6,215 nt of DNA from an uncultured Collinsella sp. (lineage in GTDB: Bacteria; Actinomycetota; Coriobacteriia; Coriobacteriales; Coriobacteriaceae), in NCBI GenBank assembly GCA_902496375.1, contig CABVAS010000101.1, positions 1 through 6,215 on the forward strand. The letters are read 5' to 3'. The notes under the pieces were generated by a model that had not been told where the DNA came from, did no database searches, and worked only from the letters and a program-made list of their open reading frames with translations. Positions 4,723-6,215 of this stretch are shown here, in pieces (within the stretch, counting starts at the first letter, position 1; every line of letters begins with the position of its first letter). Both the position numbers and the translations under genes were made by a program.

Positions 4723-6215
4723 TGGCTGCACGCTTTGGTGACATGCTGCTCGAGCAGCGTCGCCGAATGGGCCTTTCCATTCAGCAAGTCGCCAACACCA
4801 TCAAAATCAGGCCGCAGATCATCGAGTTTTTCGAGACCGGTAACTTTGCTTCGATGCCGCCGCGCGGCTATGCGCAGGGCATGATTTCGAGCTATGCTCG
4901 CTTTTTGGGCCTCAATCCGCGCGAGGTCGTCAATGCCTACTTTGACGATCTGATGGCATATGAGCGCGAGACGTCGCAGCAGGGCGGTCGTTTTCAGGAC
5001 GCCGCTGGCTACGTCAATTCGCGTTCCTCGGTCGATAACGGGCGCTTCCTGATGGTTCAGGGCGGTCGTTCGACGCGTTATGGACAGCGTCCTCAGCAGG
5101 CCGGTTATATTACCGAGACGGGTTCGGGCGAGGAGATTCGTTCGCAGCGTGACCGGTTCCGCAGTACGCCGATGCCCGAGGACCGTGCACTTCCCGCTGC
5201 CCGCGGCGTGGCTCGTGACCCTCGTGCCGGCTACGGCGACGGCGGCTATTCCGATCGCGGTTACCGTGGTGCCTCCACCGGACGCTCTCGCGGTGGCTAT
5301 GCGGATGCCGATGCCACGCAGGTGACGCCGCGTCTTCGCTCTCAATCACAGCCGTATGGCCAGCGCTCTTCGGCTCCGCGTTCGGGCCAGCGTGGCTATC
5401 AAGGCCGCGGTGAACTTGCGCCCCGCTCGGGTCAGCGCAGCCTTCAGGGCCAGGGTGGCTATCGCGGCCGTTCCGATAGCAATCGTGGTCGTATGCCTCA
5501 GGGAGGCGGCCGCAGCAGTTCCGGTCGTGGACGCGGCGGATCACGTACTCCTCAAAACAACGGGCTCGATCCGCGTATCGTCTACGCCGGCATCGGTGCC
5601 GTTGCGCTGTTGTTGATTGTGCTCATCGTGGTGCTTCTGCGCGGCTGCGCATCTTCGGCGCCCGAGACCACGCCCGAGACGCCCACTGCTACCAAGACGA
5701 CGACCAAGAAGTCTTCTAAGAAGACCGAAACGGTCGACGAGGACGAAGACACCGATGAGGCGACGGATGAGTCGACTGACTCGGACGCTACCAAGACGAC
5801 GGCCAAGAAGGAAGAGAACGAGGTCACGAAGGTCAAAGTCTCCGTTGCCAAGGGAAAGACCGCGTGGATTGAGGTCAAGGTCGACGGCAAGTCGGTCTAT
5901 GGCGCCCAAGCGACTGGCCCCTTTGAGCAGGAGTACACGCCCGAGTCCTCAATCGAGATCACCACGTCCAAGCCTTCCGATGTCACCGTTACCAAGAACG
6001 GTGAAAAGGTTCGTTACGATACCAAGACCTCGGGCGTGGCGCGTGTGACGATCACCGTTCCCAAGAAGGAGACGACTGATTCCGAGAATGGTGAAAGTTC
6101 TGATGGTACCGATACCACCGATGGTGCCGATACCACCGACGTTACCGATGCCCAGTCCACGGATGGCGCCGATACCGCAACTGACGGTCAGACACCCACC
6201 GAAATCTATAGATCG
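4722..6215 (+). CDS. rodZ: RodZ-like helix-turn-helix membrane protein, 3' end cut by the window
   Basis: Bitopic membrane protein of the RodZ/HTH_25 type, which in characterised rods links the MreB cytoskeleton to cell-wall synthesis. The frame stays open for 498 codons to the last base, so the C-terminus is missing. Order of parts: the cytoplasmic HTH domain (about 4-75: FGDMLLEQRRRMGLSIQQVA, then SYARFLGL at 57-64); a long RG/Tyr/Gln-rich disordered linker (about 86-280); one membrane helix (286-306) after basic residues, consistent with the N-terminus inside; a Thr/Lys and acidic stalk (310-365); a beta-rich outer domain like the RodZ C-terminal DUF4115 domain (about 366-446: TAWIEVKVDGKSVYGA, VTVTKNGEKVRYD, GVARVTI); and a Thr/Asp-rich tail from 447. 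It is already far longer than E. coli RodZ (337 residues), with the excess in linkers. Starts at ATG overlapping the ftsK stop, with GGAGGA upstream. The RodZ assignment is firm for domain order; a role with MreB is inferred. Confidence 0.9.
   Translation, partial: MAARFGDMLLEQRRRMGLSIQQVANTIKIRPQIIEFFETGNFASMPPRGYAQGMISSYARFLGLNPREVVNAYFDDLMAYERETSQQGGRFQDAAGYVNSRSSVDNGRFLMVQGGRSTRYGQRPQQAGYITETGSGEEIRSQRDRFRSTPMPEDRALPAARGVARDPRAGYGDGGYSDRGYRGASTGRSRGGYADADATQVTPRLRSQSQPYGQRSSAPRSGQRGYQGRGELAPRSGQRSLQGQGGYRGRSDSNRGRMPQGGGRSSSGRGRGGSRTPQNNGLDPRIVYAGIGAVALLLIVLIVVLLRGCASSAPETTPETPTATKTTTKKSSKKTETVDEDEDTDEATDESTDSDATKTTAKKEENEVTKVKVSVAKGKTAWIEVKVDGKSVYGAQATGPFEQEYTPESSIEITTSKPSDVTVTKNGEKVRYDTKTSGVARVTITVPKKETTDSENGESSDGTDTTDGADTTDVTDAQSTDGADTATDGQTPTEIYRS
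5373..5450 (+). repeat. Imperfect 15-residue tandem repeat in the RodZ linker
   Basis: Residues 218-228 (APRSGQRGYQG) and 233-243 (APRSGQRSLQG) repeat with a 15-residue period, inside the RG-rich linker. The DNA copies differ at several third positions while APRSGQR is identical, so the amino-acid pattern rather than the DNA is being kept, or the duplication is old. Confidence 0.65.
5688..5810 (+). repeat. 24-bp direct repeat flanking an acidic block in the RodZ stalk
   Basis: Bases 5688-5711 and 5787-5810 match at 23 of 24 positions and encode ATKTTTKK and ATKTTAKK (residues 323-330 and 356-363). They bracket a block rich in Asp, Glu and Thr (338-355). Unlike the FtsK linker repeat, the DNA itself is nearly identical, which suggests a recent duplication or gene conversion and a likely site of length variation among strains. 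Confidence 0.8.
6102..6187 (+). repeat. Degenerate 18-bp tandem repeats encoding a Thr/Asp tail
   Basis: GATGGTRCCGATACCACC occurs twice in tandem (6102-6119, 6120-6137) with one difference. A related GATGGCGCCGATACC follows at 6162-6176, with shortened variants between. The encoded tail (residues 451-493) has 13 Thr and 10 Asp and no hydrophobic core. The array could change length by slippage, and could also hamper assembly. Confidence 0.75.
6204..6213. repeat. 10-bp perfect palindrome at the window edge
   Basis: ATCTATAGAT is its own reverse complement and lies two bases from the right edge. It is AT-rich in a GC-rich gene and includes what appears to be the only in-frame AGA arginine codon of the three genes. 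It may be chance, or the mark of a read or contig end. Confidence 0.4.

Noticed and set aside
5640..5660. Cys309 of the RodZ-like protein just after the membrane helix (RGCASS), resembling a lipobox
   Set aside because: The helix is internal and preceded by a 280-residue cytoplasmic region, so it is not a lipoprotein signal peptide.

Overview
The window is a GC-rich bacterial segment carrying three genes that read rightward as one tight cluster: RNase J, a full-length FtsK/SpoIIIE DNA translocase, and a RodZ-type helix-turn-helix membrane protein that is still open at the right edge. The order RNase J - FtsK - RodZ-like, a G+C-rich third codon position, heavy use of CGC/CGT for arginine and a near absence of AGA/AGG suggest an actinobacterium. 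The expanded, low-complexity proteins and the gene order would fit a gut Coriobacteriia member of the Collinsella type. That placement is an inference from gene order and composition, not from a marker gene.

Layout: bases 1-269 are non-coding leader. They hold a long GC-rich hairpin (71-109), a weak promoter candidate (about 122-150), a perfect 7-bp inverted repeat (162-181) and a purine-rich ribosome binding site partly folded into a small hairpin (241-258). RNase J occupies 270-1940. FtsK starts with TTG only one base after the RNase J stop (1942-4722), and its ribosome binding site lies inside the last RNase J codons. The RodZ-like gene starts at 4722, sharing one base with the FtsK stop (TGATG), and runs 498 codons to the window end without a stop. 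No terminator or promoter is visible between the genes, so one transcript with coupled translation is the simplest reading.

The cluster joins mRNA turnover (RNase J), chromosome clearance at the division septum (FtsK) and cell-shape or envelope scaffolding (RodZ). The enzymatic cores look canonical, with every expected catalytic motif present. The unusual material is in the disordered linkers. The FtsK linker carries an exactly duplicated 12-residue basic peptide whose DNA copies differ only at synonymous positions, and a segment resembling the FtsZ C-terminal peptide. The RodZ cytoplasmic linker is an RG/Tyr/Gln-rich low-complexity region of a kind better known from RNA-binding, condensate-forming proteins. 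The RodZ outer domain is flanked by Thr/Lys/Asp repeats. No mobile element, CRISPR array, tRNA or rRNA was seen.
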